Below, in pieces: positions 19,117 to 27,897 of a DNA stretch of 64,000 nt. Every line of letters begins with the position of its first letter. Positions within the stretch are counted from its first letter, which is position 1. The stretch is from an uncultured Lachnospiraceae bacterium. Lineage in GTDB: Bacteria > Bacillota > Clostridia > Lachnospirales > Lachnospiraceae. The notes under the pieces are model-generated. The model was given only the letters and a program-made list of their open reading frames with translations, had not been told where the DNA came from and made no database searches. A program made the translations under genes and the position numbers. Location: positions 19,126 through 83,125 of the forward strand of contig CADAHQ010000016.1 of assembly GCA_902787715.1 (NCBI GenBank). The letters run 5' to 3'.

Positions 19117-19890
19117 TTATTCCTCGAACGTCTTTGAGACAAATACCATGGTCAGCATGGTGAATACGTACGCCTGAATCGCGCCGCTGAAGAGGTCGAA
19201 GTATACGTGCAATGCACCCGGCCAGAACAACAGCAGGAATTTCGGAAGCAGGTTGTACAGAAGGCCCATGATTACAGTGCCGCACAAAACGTTTCCGAAG
19301 AGACGGAGCGACATGGAAATCGGGGTCGAAATCTCGCCGATGATGTTGATCGGCGTCAACGGAATCGGGTCGAACAAGCCCGTGATGTGCTTGATCTTCT
19401 GGTACTTGAATCCGTTGTAGTGAATGATAAAGAACGTGATCATCGCAAGACCGAACGTGACGCCGTAGTCTGCGGTCGGCGGCCGGAGCCCGAACACACC
19501 CGAGATGTTCGAAAAGAAGATGAACAGAAGGAGCGTTCCGATGTAGTTGCGGAAAGCGCCGCCGTGTTTCTCGCCCATGTTCGAATAGGTCGTGTTGTCG
19601 ATAAATCCTACCACCGTCTCAATGATTGTCATCGCCATCCCGGGCTTCCCGTAAGGGTCTGCCTTGCGTATCACGCGGTTCGCCAACAGTGCCAACACCG
19701 TCACCGCAATAACGATAATCAGAAGTGCGATGTGCGTCGATGTGAAGTAAAAGCGGTAGCCGAACAGCGTCACGGAACCGTAGCTGTTGATACCGATTTT
19801 TTCTCCTATCGCGTCATTGCTCTGCGATACCACTCCCGGCAGCCCGCCGAAGCCTCGTGCGGACAATGCCAAAAGCACGTCGCTGCCCAT
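19117..19890 (-). CDS. atpB: ATP synthase a subunit
   Basis: 257-residue multi-span membrane stator. The essential arginine is in ISMSLRLFGNVLCG (helix 4), followed by the C-terminal helix AIQAYVFTMLTMVFVSKTFEE typical of the family. About five to six membrane segments are visible. Together with the c ring it forms the ion channel. Confidence 0.96.
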   Translation of the reverse strand: MGSDVLLALSARGFGGLPGVVSQSNDAIGEKIGINSYGSVTLFGYRFYFTSTHIALLIIVIAVTVLALLANRVIRKADPYGKPGMAMTIIETVVGFIDNTTYSNMGEKHGGAFRNYIGTLLLFIFFSNISGVFGLRPPTADYGVTFGLAMITFFIIHYNGFKYQKIKHITGLFDPIPLTPINIIGEISTPISMSLRLFGNVLCGTVIMGLLYNLLPKFLLLFWPGALHVYFDLFSGAIQAYVFTMLTMVFVSKTFEE

Positions 19891-19894
19891 CCTA

Positions 19895-20521
19895 TCACCT
19901 GCCTTTTTTTCTTCGTATCTTCGCCGTAAGCGGCTGTAGATACGCCGCCGGTTTTATCGTAACAATCGCAAGCAAACAGCCGATTCCGGCCGCCTTCCCG
20001 AGCGTCAGCATCACGGCCACTGCCGCCAACAGCACAATACCGTACCGAATCGCGGTCCGGCTCTTCGCATAACGCTCCGCCTGCTGCGGTTCCATCGTGA
20101 GTTCCCACCCGACGGAACGGTATAAATGAATCAAAAAATATATTGCAACGCCGCATCCGATGGCGACGCCTGCCGCATATCTCCAGGCCGGTCTTGCCCA
20201 AACGGCACCCACCAGCAACAGGGCACTCAATGCGATGCACCCTGCAATCATGTCGCGGTGAATCTCCTTCGCCTCGGCAAGTTCTGCTTCCGCGCGCTCA
20301 CTGCCCTCTTCAATCGGGTCGACCACACGGTCCTCCGAAAGGGCCTCGGCTTCCTCCGCGGCAAGCTCCCGGTCAATGTCCTCCGGGGACCGCAACGTCC
20401 CGTCCGTGCCGGCATTTTCGGAAGCCGTCTCCGGTTCCGTGCCTGCATCGCTATACCGGTTCTCTGCCGTCATTTCCCGCAGGATTCCCCGCAGTCCGGG
20501 ATATCTCTTTCGTCCGAACAT
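19895..20521 (-). CDS. atpI: ATP synthase subunit I with a long acidic N-terminal extension
   Basis: 208 residues. The C-terminal 115 residues contain four membrane segments (from DMIAGCIALSALLLVGAVWA to ATLGKAAGIGCLLAIVTIKPAAYLQPL) and match the small AtpI-type protein encoded before atpB in many Firmicutes, thought to help c-ring assembly. The first 90 residues are unusual: a Glu/Ala/Asp-rich segment with strong coiled-coil character (EDIDRELAAEEAEAL, EEGSERAEAELAEAKEIH). AtpI proteins are normally 115-130 residues. Four bases separate it from atpB, so the frame is credible. Confidence 0.85.
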   Translation of the reverse strand: MFGRKRYPGLRGILREMTAENRYSDAGTEPETASENAGTDGTLRSPEDIDRELAAEEAEALSEDRVVDPIEEGSERAEAELAEAKEIHRDMIAGCIALSALLLVGAVWARPAWRYAAGVAIGCGVAIYFLIHLYRSVGWELTMEPQQAERYAKSRTAIRYGIVLLAAVAVMLTLGKAAGIGCLLAIVTIKPAAYLQPLTAKIRRKKGR

Positions 20522-20552
20522 CGCTACCTCCGCGCTGCTCTAAACCCCGGCG

Positions 20553-20891
20553 TCAATCACGCCGGTCTTCCTTTACGCCGCGCTCCTGCTTCCAGCGGCG
20601 GAATTCCTCTTCCGCTGCCAAAAGCTTTGCATCCGCCTTGGGCGCTTCCGCTTCCTCCGGTTCCTTTGTGTATTTCGAAAGGAGCAGCCACACGCTGCGA
20701 AAACCCGCGGCGACTCCCAGGAACAATCCGACAATCGTAAGCACGGGAAGGGTGCCGAACAGCCGGTCGAGACCGTATCCGAGCAGTCCTCCGACTGCCA
20801 GCGCGGAAATCATGCAAAGTCCGACCTGCGTCACCAAAAACAGCAGACGCATTGTCTCTCCGGTTTGCTTTTTCTTCCGCGGTGCGCGCAT
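20553..20891 (-). CDS. AtpZ/AtpI-like small membrane protein, first gene of the atp operon
   Basis: 112 residues with two membrane helices (LLFLVTQVGLCMISALAVGGLLGYGLD and LTIVGLFLGVAAGFRSVWLLL), the layout of the AtpZ family often encoded first in ATP synthase operons and proposed to have an Mg/Ca or assembly role. The C-terminal tail is charged. The ATG at 20891 follows AAAGGACGG; the frame extends to 20960 without a good site. A TATATT box at 20931-20936 is the only promoter hint in front of the operon, with no clear -35. Confidence 0.82.
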   Translation of the reverse strand: MRAPRKKKQTGETMRLLFLVTQVGLCMISALAVGGLLGYGLDRLFGTLPVLTIVGLFLGVAAGFRSVWLLLSKYTKEPEEAEAPKADAKLLAAEEEFRRWKQERGVKEDRRD

Positions 20892-21036
20892 TCCGTCCGT
20901 CCTTTCCGAAAAGAAGCCCATACGAAAAATAATATAGCACTTTTCTTCGATAAATTCCACTATTATTTTTCGGAGTTTTCGTCTCGCGGTTCTTGAGAGA
21001 CCATCGGTACCAAAAACTTATTTGCACAACATTTCA

Positions 21037-21070
21037 CAAAAAAAAGCAGAGGGAGAACCGTCTCCCTCTG
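21037..21070 (-). terminator. terminator of the ABC-transporter unit
   Basis: A 10-bp stem, CAGAGGGAGA with TCTCCCTCTG around ACCG, directly follows the stop of the ATPase-permease gene and is followed on the minus strand by a run of eight or nine T. Confidence 0.93.
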
Positions 21071-21082
21071 TTCGTTCCGTTG

Positions 21083-23653
21083 CTACGTATTTGGATGGAT
21101 TAATTCAAATGGTGTTTTCTTCGATAATCTGAAAACCGGAACAAGTCCCGAAACAACACACGCGACTATACAAACTACCACAACCATGATCGTTATCCAC
21201 GGTGAAACAACCAGTAACCGGAATGGCGTGTCTGGAATGCTTGTTTCAAATCTTGCATCCGCAATTCGGTGAATCACACCAAACATCAATCCGGCCACGG
21301 CAACACCTATTATCCCACTTACAGCTGCTTCGATTGCAAACACGCCGCACATATCTCTGCGAGTATATCCGACTGTTCGCATTATTCCTATACTTCGACT
21401 TTGATCTTTTACACTATAGGCAATCTGCAAAGTGCAAATAATCACTATAGCAATCCCCAACATCCATGTCATCATACGAAAATACAGCTTCAGATTATCA
21501 ATAGTTGCAGCAAACTCTGTTATCTGTTCCGCATAAGGATCAGACCACTTAACATTGTCCTTTGATAGCAGCATAAAAGCGTTTTGGTCTACCTGATCTG
21601 TTCCCACAAAATACTCTCCGAAACAATAAATTGAAAAATAAGCGTTCTTTATTCTGTCAAAGATGTCATCTGTGACTAAAACACTTGGCGCATACATCTC
21701 TTCGTTCGGTTCTTTTCTATAATACGAACCGTCATACACCCCAACAACTGTAAATCCGTCAGGATAATACTCTGCAATTGGTATTTCGCCGGAAAAGACC
21801 TCTTGATATCGCGGATCTCTCACATCAATAAACTTGCCGGAATACCCGACGCTATCCCCCCACTTTGCATACAACGAATCAGCCGTTTCTTCATCAACAA
21901 TTATTTCAGAATTATTTTCCGGCATTCTTCCGCGCAAAAGATTCTCTTTCGTGATTCCGCCTGTTGCACCATATCTGACCTTTTCGTCAAAAAACCTCTT
22001 TTCGGAAGAATGCGATTGAACACTTGCACTGGTCAATTCCATCTGTCGACACATCAAACACTGTTGTTTTATGAACTGCTGTGAGGCAAAACACAATCGG
22101 TACCGGTTCTGTAATCGATACTCCGTCTGTTCCGTAAACGGCGCACTATCATCGAGACGCCTTTCTAAGCCGTATTCCTCAAAATCCGTACAGGATACAC
22201 CAGTCACAATACAGGTAAGCTCTCCAACCCTTGAGCTCACAGCAATCTCATCCCCGACAGAAAGCTCTAAGGACTTGGCGAGATAATCGGTAATCACTAT
22301 CTCATTCCCTGTCTCTGCCAGTCTGCCGACAAGCAATTGTTGTTTCTCTATGGGCGTTGCCTCTCCCGATGCAAGCACAATCTTCACTCCGGAATAGTCT
22401 CCTTTTCCCGTACGAATATATTCATCATTCAGCACAGGAAAAATGACATCCTTGTCAAAAACCTTTGCAATTCGGTTGTAAAAAACATTTCCGCTGGTGA
22501 GCCGAGCTGAAACCACATTGAAAAAGCTCGTTTCAAATTCAACGTTTTCATACAATGTAAGATAGTCTGGCTGATACTTCTTACAATACTCGTCCAAGGC
22601 TCTGAACGATTCGTATCTCAGGAAATGAACAGCAACCAATTCCAAAACAATTGCCAACGCTAACAACAAAAAAAGCATCATCGAACGCATTTTCCGCCAA
22701 AGGAGATTCCCGACAGCTGTCCTAACCGCATCAGCCAAAGGCAATGCCCGCGATTGAACTGCCCTATCTGTATTATATTTCACTTTTCTGTGTCGAATAT
22801 AGCATGTATCTTCACATGATTTCAGGGAAATGTTTACTTTTGTCTCGTCATCATTTTTTTCACGCATCTTCGATATCATCTTGCGAAGAGCTGCTGTGAT
22901 TTTTTCAATGACGACCTCTCTACTTCCCTCAGCAACACTGCTTCCCAGCGAAGAGTCTATCTCTGCTTGAAATCTGGTCTTTGGATTTCTTTCCGTATTG
23001 ATGTCTCCGCCGTCAATACGATGAATTACGTCTGCATACAGATATGCATTCTCAGAATCATGCGTTGCGATAATCACCAGACAGTTCTGCGACAATTCAT
23101 ACAAAAGCGAAAACAACTCACTTGCCGTCAGCGAGTCAAGATTTCCTGTTGGCTCATCAGCGAGAAGAATCTTCGGGTTTCGAATGATTGCCCTAGCAAT
23201 AGCTACACGTTGTTTTTGTCCACCACTTAATCTCGACACAACCTGTTCTCGATACTCAGAAAGGTTGACTTTTTTCAACGCTTCATCGATCATTTCCTCT
23301 GCTTCATCATAACTTGCATCGGTAATTCTAAGTGACAGACGAAGATTATCCGAAACACTTTTTTCTTCCAGCAGATTGTAGTCTTGAAACACTATACCTA
23401 TATTGTTCCCGCGAAACTGATCCCATTCCTGTTCATCCATTTCAGAAACATTTTTTTCATCGATGTCGATTGTTCCATCATACTCTCCGATGATTCCTCC
23501 GAGAATATTCAACAATGTGCTTTTTCCGCTTCCGCTTCTCCCCAGAACAATGTGGAGACCAGTGTCCGAAAAATCCACACTGACTCTGTTAAGAACTTTT
23601 CTTTCTTCAACATCCATCCTGTATTGTTTTGAAAGGTGACGTATTGAAATCAA
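21083..23653 (-). CDS. ABC transporter, ATPase fused to FtsX-type permease (MacB-like)
   Basis: 856 residues. Residues 1-220 are an ABC ATPase of the LolD/MacB class: GRSGSGKST Walker A, FQDYNLLEEKSV Q-loop, RLSGGQKQRVAIARAI signature, ILLADEPTGNLDS Walker B. A linker leads to a membrane helix (MLFLLLALAIVLELVAVHF about 325-345), a large extracytoplasmic domain of about 370 residues with three cysteines, and three C-terminal helices (WMLGIAIVIICTLQIAYS; AIEAAVSGIIGVAVAGLMFG; ITIMVVVVCIVACVVSGLVPVF) as in FtsX permeases. Such proteins export or extract peptides, antibiotics or lipoproteins. The gene is visibly A+T-richer than the atp operon. It ends the unit begun by the secreted protein at 25176. 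Confidence 0.9.
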   Translation of the reverse strand: MISIRHLSKQYRMDVEERKVLNRVSVDFSDTGLHIVLGRSGSGKSTLLNILGGIIGEYDGTIDIDEKNVSEMDEQEWDQFRGNNIGIVFQDYNLLEEKSVSDNLRLSLRITDASYDEAEEMIDEALKKVNLSEYREQVVSRLSGGQKQRVAIARAIIRNPKILLADEPTGNLDSLTASELFSLLYELSQNCLVIIATHDSENAYLYADVIHRIDGGDINTERNPKTRFQAEIDSSLGSSVAEGSREVVIEKITAALRKMISKMREKNDDETKVNISLKSCEDTCYIRHRKVKYNTDRAVQSRALPLADAVRTAVGNLLWRKMRSMMLFLLLALAIVLELVAVHFLRYESFRALDEYCKKYQPDYLTLYENVEFETSFFNVVSARLTSGNVFYNRIAKVFDKDVIFPVLNDEYIRTGKGDYSGVKIVLASGEATPIEKQQLLVGRLAETGNEIVITDYLAKSLELSVGDEIAVSSRVGELTCIVTGVSCTDFEEYGLERRLDDSAPFTEQTEYRLQNRYRLCFASQQFIKQQCLMCRQMELTSASVQSHSSEKRFFDEKVRYGATGGITKENLLRGRMPENNSEIIVDEETADSLYAKWGDSVGYSGKFIDVRDPRYQEVFSGEIPIAEYYPDGFTVVGVYDGSYYRKEPNEEMYAPSVLVTDDIFDRIKNAYFSIYCFGEYFVGTDQVDQNAFMLLSKDNVKWSDPYAEQITEFAATIDNLKLYFRMMTWMLGIAIVIICTLQIAYSVKDQSRSIGIMRTVGYTRRDMCGVFAIEAAVSGIIGVAVAGLMFGVIHRIADARFETSIPDTPFRLLVVSPWITIMVVVVCIVACVVSGLVPVFRLSKKTPFELIHPNT

Positions 23654-24273
23654 CGAATTCCTCCCCCGATTTCCTGCTCACGGTCTTCCAACATATAGAC
23701 CATAGCTGACTCTATCCCTACAAACAGACTGCCATCAGACAATCCACCATCCCTTACTTCATCATAGTCCGAACTATATACACCCATCAGTTCAACTCCA
23801 TCAAAGCAGGTGAAAGAACGATTGCCGTCATCATTGATCGGACACGCAAATTGATGAAAGCCCTTTTCTTCAAATTTTGCCAGATTTGATTCTCCGATGT
23901 ATGTAAAGAAAACATGCTTTTGATTCAAAATCTGCTGAATCGTTTCGAAATCTTCATCCGTAAGGCATACCTCCCCCGAGAGGTCATTTATGATTAACAT
24001 TACATACGTATATTTCGTCCCCGTAGTTTCAGTCAGTTCCACTGTAATGTGATCAACATATTCTACGTTTACCCCTTCGGGAAGCACTGGAAACTTATCC
24101 CCGAGAACCAGCATTTTGGTGGGAAAGCTTTCTGTCAGTATTCTGGTCTCTTTTCTGATGTTATCCTTCTCGTCGGGTCTTGGCTTGTGCAACACAAGCC
24201 ACACACAAACGACGAGCGCACTCAAAAGAATTGCCACAATAAAAACTGTCTTTCTCCTGAATATTTTTTTCAT
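23650..24273 (-). CDS. membrane-anchored partner protein of the ABC unit
   Basis: 207 residues with an N-terminal membrane segment (VFIVAILLSALVVCVWLVL) and an extracytoplasmic remainder without recognised domain. Overlaps the start of the ATPase-permease gene by four bases, so the two are translationally coupled. It could be an accessory subunit like the periplasmic partner of MacB-type pumps, but it lacks the alpha-hairpin and lipoyl pattern of MacA, so this is only position-based. Two cysteines are present in the exported part (FACPIN, TCFDGV). Confidence 0.7.
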   Translation of the reverse strand: MKKIFRRKTVFIVAILLSALVVCVWLVLHKPRPDEKDNIRKETRILTESFPTKMLVLGDKFPVLPEGVNVEYVDHITVELTETTGTKYTYVMLIINDLSGEVCLTDEDFETIQQILNQKHVFFTYIGESNLAKFEEKGFHQFACPINDDGNRSFTCFDGVELMGVYSSDYDEVRDGGLSDGSLFVGIESAMVYMLEDREQEIGGGIR

Positions 24274-24300
24274 ATGTGCTCCTTCTACCTACCCATCGCT

Positions 24301-25176
24301 TCATTTTACCGAATCGAAGATTTTTGTTTTTACAGAAGTGCAACTGTCCCGGTTCACGTCCATACAAGCTCCGTCCCATTGACTTGGTGTAGAAACAGAA
24401 GTTTCTGCCACGCGGAAGCGGAATTGAATTTTCATTGTCATCGGCCATCCATAATTATTCGTTGATGTCGGAGTATTATAGTAATCCGTCGGAGTTGTGT
24501 AAACATACGCATAATAACAATTGTGCTTATTTGTCGCCCATCGGTTCATTGCACGTTTTGCCTCAGTAGATGTAATGAGATTGTTGCTGTGAATAGTATA
24601 AGTGTAATCCGCATCAAACTTATAACCACCATAAAAACTTGAATGTGCCGTAACGCAGTTGTCTTGAATGGTACTCGTATAACCGGTACTGACGGAAAAC
24701 TTAAACTTGTCCTGTCCACCAATCTCAGCACCAACTCCTCCCGTATACGTAGTCGATGAACTCGGCATAGTTCCCTCCGGTGCCATATCTATGTACTTTC
24801 TTTCGCCCTCCAGCCATAACTGAACCCTGTTATAGGAATTCAATCCAAGATATGTCACGGAACCATGTGAATTGTAATCCGGCGCCATTTGCACACGAAC
24901 CAGAATCACTTCTGTTTTTCTGTTTCTACCATCCGAGCCGCGAAACGTAGTAGTTGATACCGCCTTGATTACAGTGTAATAAATCCTTCCGATCACAACC
25001 CCGTCATACTTAAACGTCGAGGAAGAATTATAAAGTCTCTGATACGTAAACCCACTTGAAGTGGTGAAACCATACTGTTCCACATCGCTTGCCCCAAACG
25101 CATCCACATGTCCTACCGATCCTATTACGGTCAAAACCAACACCAACACAAACACTAAGACTCGTTTTTTTTGCAT
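24301..25176 (-). CDS. secreted protein of unknown function heading the ABC unit
   Basis: 291 residues. Signal peptide about 1-26 (KKRVLVFVLVLVLTVIGSVGHVDAFG). The mature protein is rich in Tyr, Thr, Ser and Asn and in alternating beta-strand patterns (VSTTTFRG, VILVRVQMAPDY, FKFSVSTGYTS, MKIQFRFRVAE), with a CYYAYVY and two late cysteines (GACMD, RDSCTS). Looks like an exported beta-rich protein; I recognise no family. The ATG at 25176 follows GGAGGCAG. With the anchored protein and the MacB-like transporter it forms a three-gene transcript under the promoter at 25333-25361. A bacteriocin-like or envelope-acting role is conceivable but unproven. Confidence 0.75.
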   Translation of the reverse strand: MQKKRVLVFVLVLVLTVIGSVGHVDAFGASDVEQYGFTTSSGFTYQRLYNSSSTFKYDGVVIGRIYYTVIKAVSTTTFRGSDGRNRKTEVILVRVQMAPDYNSHGSVTYLGLNSYNRVQLWLEGERKYIDMAPEGTMPSSSTTYTGGVGAEIGGQDKFKFSVSTGYTSTIQDNCVTAHSSFYGGYKFDADYTYTIHSNNLITSTEAKRAMNRWATNKHNCYYAYVYTTPTDYYNTPTSTNNYGWPMTMKIQFRFRVAETSVSTPSQWDGACMDVNRDSCTSVKTKIFDSVK

Positions 25177-25332
25177 ACCTGCCTCCATTTTTGTTTTGTC
25201 CCATTTGTACGCAAGGCGTTTCAAGTCGACCTTGCAATACATTGAATAATCGCTCGATCAGTCCGAAATATGATCCATTGGAAATCATTTCCGAAATACT
25301 CCGATTTAACAGAGCATAATTCAACTACAATA

Positions 25333-25400
25333 ACCATACTGTACTCTTTTTGCGAAGTCAATTACTTTTGGATGAACGACACTTTTTTTTGATGAACGAC
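25333..25400 (-). promoter_or_regulatory. promoter with two upstream direct repeats for the ABC unit
   Basis: On the minus strand TTGACT (25361-25356), 17 bases and TATGGT (25338-25333). Immediately upstream, GTCGTTCATC occurs twice (25371-25380 and 25391-25400) with a period of exactly 20 bases and a T/A tract between. Same-face direct repeats abutting a -35 box are typical of activator sites; the repeat core matches most of the LytTR-type consensus. Otherwise the 25177-25569 gap holds about 155 bases of apparently untranslated leader and the terminator at 25494-25542. Confidence 0.7.
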
Positions 25401-25493
25401 ATGTTTTCGGCTAAAAGAGGCCCAAAACAGCTTTTTGACAAGAGCCTTAGCGGTTCTCTTCCGAAAGGTCGTCCCTGCTTTTTCTGTTAACAC

Positions 25494-25542
25494 AAAAAAC
25501 CGAGGAGTCGCAAAATGGACAATCCATCTTACATCTCCTCGG
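25494..25542 (-). terminator. terminator of the PIG-L deacetylase gene
   Basis: CCGAGGAG and CTCCTCGG close a 27-base loop that itself folds (ATGGA-CAA-TCCAT), followed on the minus strand by TTTTTTGTG. It lies 28 bases after the deacetylase stop codon. Confidence 0.88.
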
Positions 25543-25569
25543 GCATGAATGCAAACCACTTATCGTGTA

Positions 25570-27201
25570 CTAAATTTTATTCTTTTCTTCGCGTTGCTTT
25601 TGCATCCGCGCGAGTCTTGCCTTCTTCTTGCGAAGGCGGTTTCTGGTGCGGATTCCGAACAGAATCAACCCGATTGCGGCGACCGCCAGAACCGCGCCGA
25701 TAATCACGCGCATAACCCCGCGCCTATGCTCGGCCTTGCTCTCTGCATCGGCTATCTTCTCGGCTTCAGCCTTCTCTTCCTCGGCTTTCCGGGCCTCCTC
25801 GGCCTTCTTCGCTTCCTCGGCCTTGCGCGCCTCCTCTGCCTTTCTCGCTTCCTCCGCCTTGCGGGCTTCCTCCGCGAGTCTCTCCTCCTCGGCCTTGCGC
25901 TCCTCCTCGAGGCGCTTCTCCTCGGCGATGCGCTCCTGCTCCGCATAGGAGACGACATTTTCCATCATGTGGTTGCCGGTGTTCTGACCAACCGTCGTGC
26001 GGTAGAGGCCGAAGTTCGCAACGCTGTGCTTGTACTCATCGTCGACCTTGAAGCCGGTCGACGTCACCTGCGTCTCGTGTTTCTTATACGCTCCCTTTGC
26101 GACCTCCAAAGACGTCATCCCGCCGAATTCGGAAAGCGGTTCGCGCATGTTTAGCCTCAGTTTGTTCTCGCCGTAGAGGTGCAGATATGTCTTCGGAACG
26201 TCCCAGACACCGTATTTTTCCGCCGACTCCGGCAGATAGGTCTCATCCGCCGTATGCTCGAGCACCTCGCGCAGCGCGGCGCAGAAGATGATGTGTCCGC
26301 CGTGTCCGTACTCGCCGTTGATGTCGTGGCCGACCACAACAAGCGGTTTAAACCTGCGGATGGTCTCACAGACGCTCGCCTTAAGATTATCAAAATTGTA
26401 CTTTCTCTTTGCCTCCGCCAGCGCCTTGTCCGCCGGCTGATTGTAATTGATGAAAATGTCCTTGTAACCCATGACGATCGGGTAATAGCGGATGCCGCTG
26501 TACCACAGACCGTCAAGCCTCTCGTGCTCGCGGATGTGCGAGGACGAGCTGTACGTCCAGTGCTCGCACATGTACGCAACCTGTACACGATATTTCTCCT
26601 GTCCGCCGTAGATATTCAAAACGCCGCCCATAAAGAGGATCTCGTCGTCCGCGTGCGTCGACAGGACCAGAATGTCGGCCTCCTTCAGCGTGGGCTCCCA
26701 CACCTGCACATCGGCGGGAAGCTTTCCCGCAGAGTAAGCGTAGATCTCGCAGATATACATATCCGAATCGAGCTGAATCACAACTTCCTTCGCTCTCTCC
26801 GCAAGTTTTACGTAGTCGTGCAGGAAACCGTTCTCCCCGTGGGTCTCCTCGTGGCCGCCGTAAATAAGGCGGTAGGGCTTCACTTCCGAACCCCATTGAA
26901 TGTAAACGCCGGCCATCTCCTCCTCGCAGGTGACGGTGATGGTGTCGCCGGCTTTGTAGGAGTTGCGGGTGCTGTATTTGCCGTCGCGAAGCTTTTTCGC
27001 GCCGACCTCGCGGCTCTCCTTGATGGTGATGGAAAGCGATCTCGCATCCGGCTCCGTGCTCTGCGTGGGAACGTCCTCCCCCTCGGCCCGTGCCGGAAGG
27101 GTAGCAAACAAAACCGCGAGAATCATCACAACCGCCCCCGCAACTGCAAGAATTCCCGCGTGCAACCGACGCAATATTCTCTTTTCTCCGAACATAAGCA
27201 T
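25570..27201 (-). CDS. membrane-anchored PIG-L family deacetylase with KAEEA coiled coil
   Basis: 543 residues. Signal sequence about 12-38, an N-terminal beta domain (about 50-175), then a PIG-L/LmbE domain: LVLSTHADDEILFMGG gives the H-x-DD metal motif (the usual HPDDE with Ala for Pro) and GEYGHGGHI supplies a further His. These zinc enzymes deacetylate GlcNAc-type sugars. After it come about 75 residues of an EEARKAEEARKAEE-type helical repeat, a membrane helix (VIIGAVLAVAAIGLILFGI) and a basic tail. The catalytic domain therefore sits outside the cell at the end of a charged stalk. Own terminator; start has only a purine-rich GGAAGAGAG upstream. Confidence 0.85.
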   Translation of the reverse strand: MLMFGEKRILRRLHAGILAVAGAVVMILAVLFATLPARAEGEDVPTQSTEPDARSLSITIKESREVGAKKLRDGKYSTRNSYKAGDTITVTCEEEMAGVYIQWGSEVKPYRLIYGGHEETHGENGFLHDYVKLAERAKEVVIQLDSDMYICEIYAYSAGKLPADVQVWEPTLKEADILVLSTHADDEILFMGGVLNIYGGQEKYRVQVAYMCEHWTYSSSSHIREHERLDGLWYSGIRYYPIVMGYKDIFINYNQPADKALAEAKRKYNFDNLKASVCETIRRFKPLVVVGHDINGEYGHGGHIIFCAALREVLEHTADETYLPESAEKYGVWDVPKTYLHLYGENKLRLNMREPLSEFGGMTSLEVAKGAYKKHETQVTSTGFKVDDEYKHSVANFGLYRTTVGQNTGNHMMENVVSYAEQERIAEEKRLEEERKAEEERLAEEARKAEEARKAEEARKAEEAKKAEEARKAEEEKAEAEKIADAESKAEHRRGVMRVIIGAVLAVAAIGLILFGIRTRNRLRKKKARLARMQKQREEKNKI

Positions 27202-27269
27202 GTGTCTCTCTTCCTTTCCGAATTCCGCCCGCGCGGCATCCCGTACCGGCTACGTGCGGTCCCCCGTTT

Positions 27270-27806
27270 TCAGTGGGATTCCCCGTCGCTTAAGATGCTC
27301 GCAAGCGTCGCATCCGCGCTCGGGAACACGCCCTTCTCGGCGTCCGTAAGCACTTTCTGAAGTTTTCCGAATGACCCGCGGTAGAGGATTCGAAGCAGGC
27401 GGTCGGTCTTCTTAAGGGCATCCGCCAAAAGCTCCGCAGGCATGTCGCCTCGGGCAAATACATCCCCTGCCTCACCGAGGTCCCAAACCTGCATCTCCCC
27501 GTCGGGGTACACAACCACGTCCACGCAAAGGTCCGTGAAGATTGTTCCGCCGCCCTCGTTGGGCTCCGCGGCGATGATGTCGCAGTACCAATACATCAGC
27601 GTCCCGTCCGCCCGCAGGAAGCGGCTGATCTTCAGCCCGTCCTCCGGCAGATACAGAGACATTCCCATGGCAAGCTCCCGCTTCGGCCGAAGCGTCTTCC
27701 ACGAGGTAATCAGAAGATGCTCCCCGATAAAGAGTTTCTCGTCCCCCGAAAGTTCGATGCACTCCTTCGGGAAGAATCGTTTGCGGAAAATCCTCGAAAC
27801 ATCCAT
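27270..27806 (-). CDS. DUF402 protein (FomD/YjjG-type nucleotide phosphohydrolase fold)
   Basis: 178 residues. The central stretch WYCDIIAAEPNEGGGTIFTDLCVDVVVYPDGEMQVWDLGE is the conserved DUF402 core with its acidic metal-binding residues; members such as FomD hydrolyse nucleoside phosphate bonds. The ATG at 27806 is preceded by GGGGACG. It lies 68 bases upstream of the PIG-L gene on the same strand and 91 bases after rpiB, possibly one transcript. Substrate unknown. Confidence 0.82.
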   Translation of the reverse strand: MDVSRIFRKRFFPKECIELSGDEKLFIGEHLLITSWKTLRPKRELAMGMSLYLPEDGLKISRFLRADGTLMYWYCDIIAAEPNEGGGTIFTDLCVDVVVYPDGEMQVWDLGEAGDVFARGDMPAELLADALKKTDRLLRILYRGSFGKLQKVLTDAEKGVFPSADATLASILSDGESH

Positions 27807-27897
27807 AGTCACGTCCCCTTTTCGTGTCAATCTCCGTTAAGCCCGCAGGAAAGCGGCCCGAAGACCGACTTCCCGATGCGGGAAGTGCTTCGCAGCG

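Noticed and set aside
23650-25176. Lantibiotic or thiopeptide biosynthesis cluster
   Set aside because: The secreted protein is large and no LanB/LanC, cyclodehydratase or radical SAM modifying enzyme is nearby.
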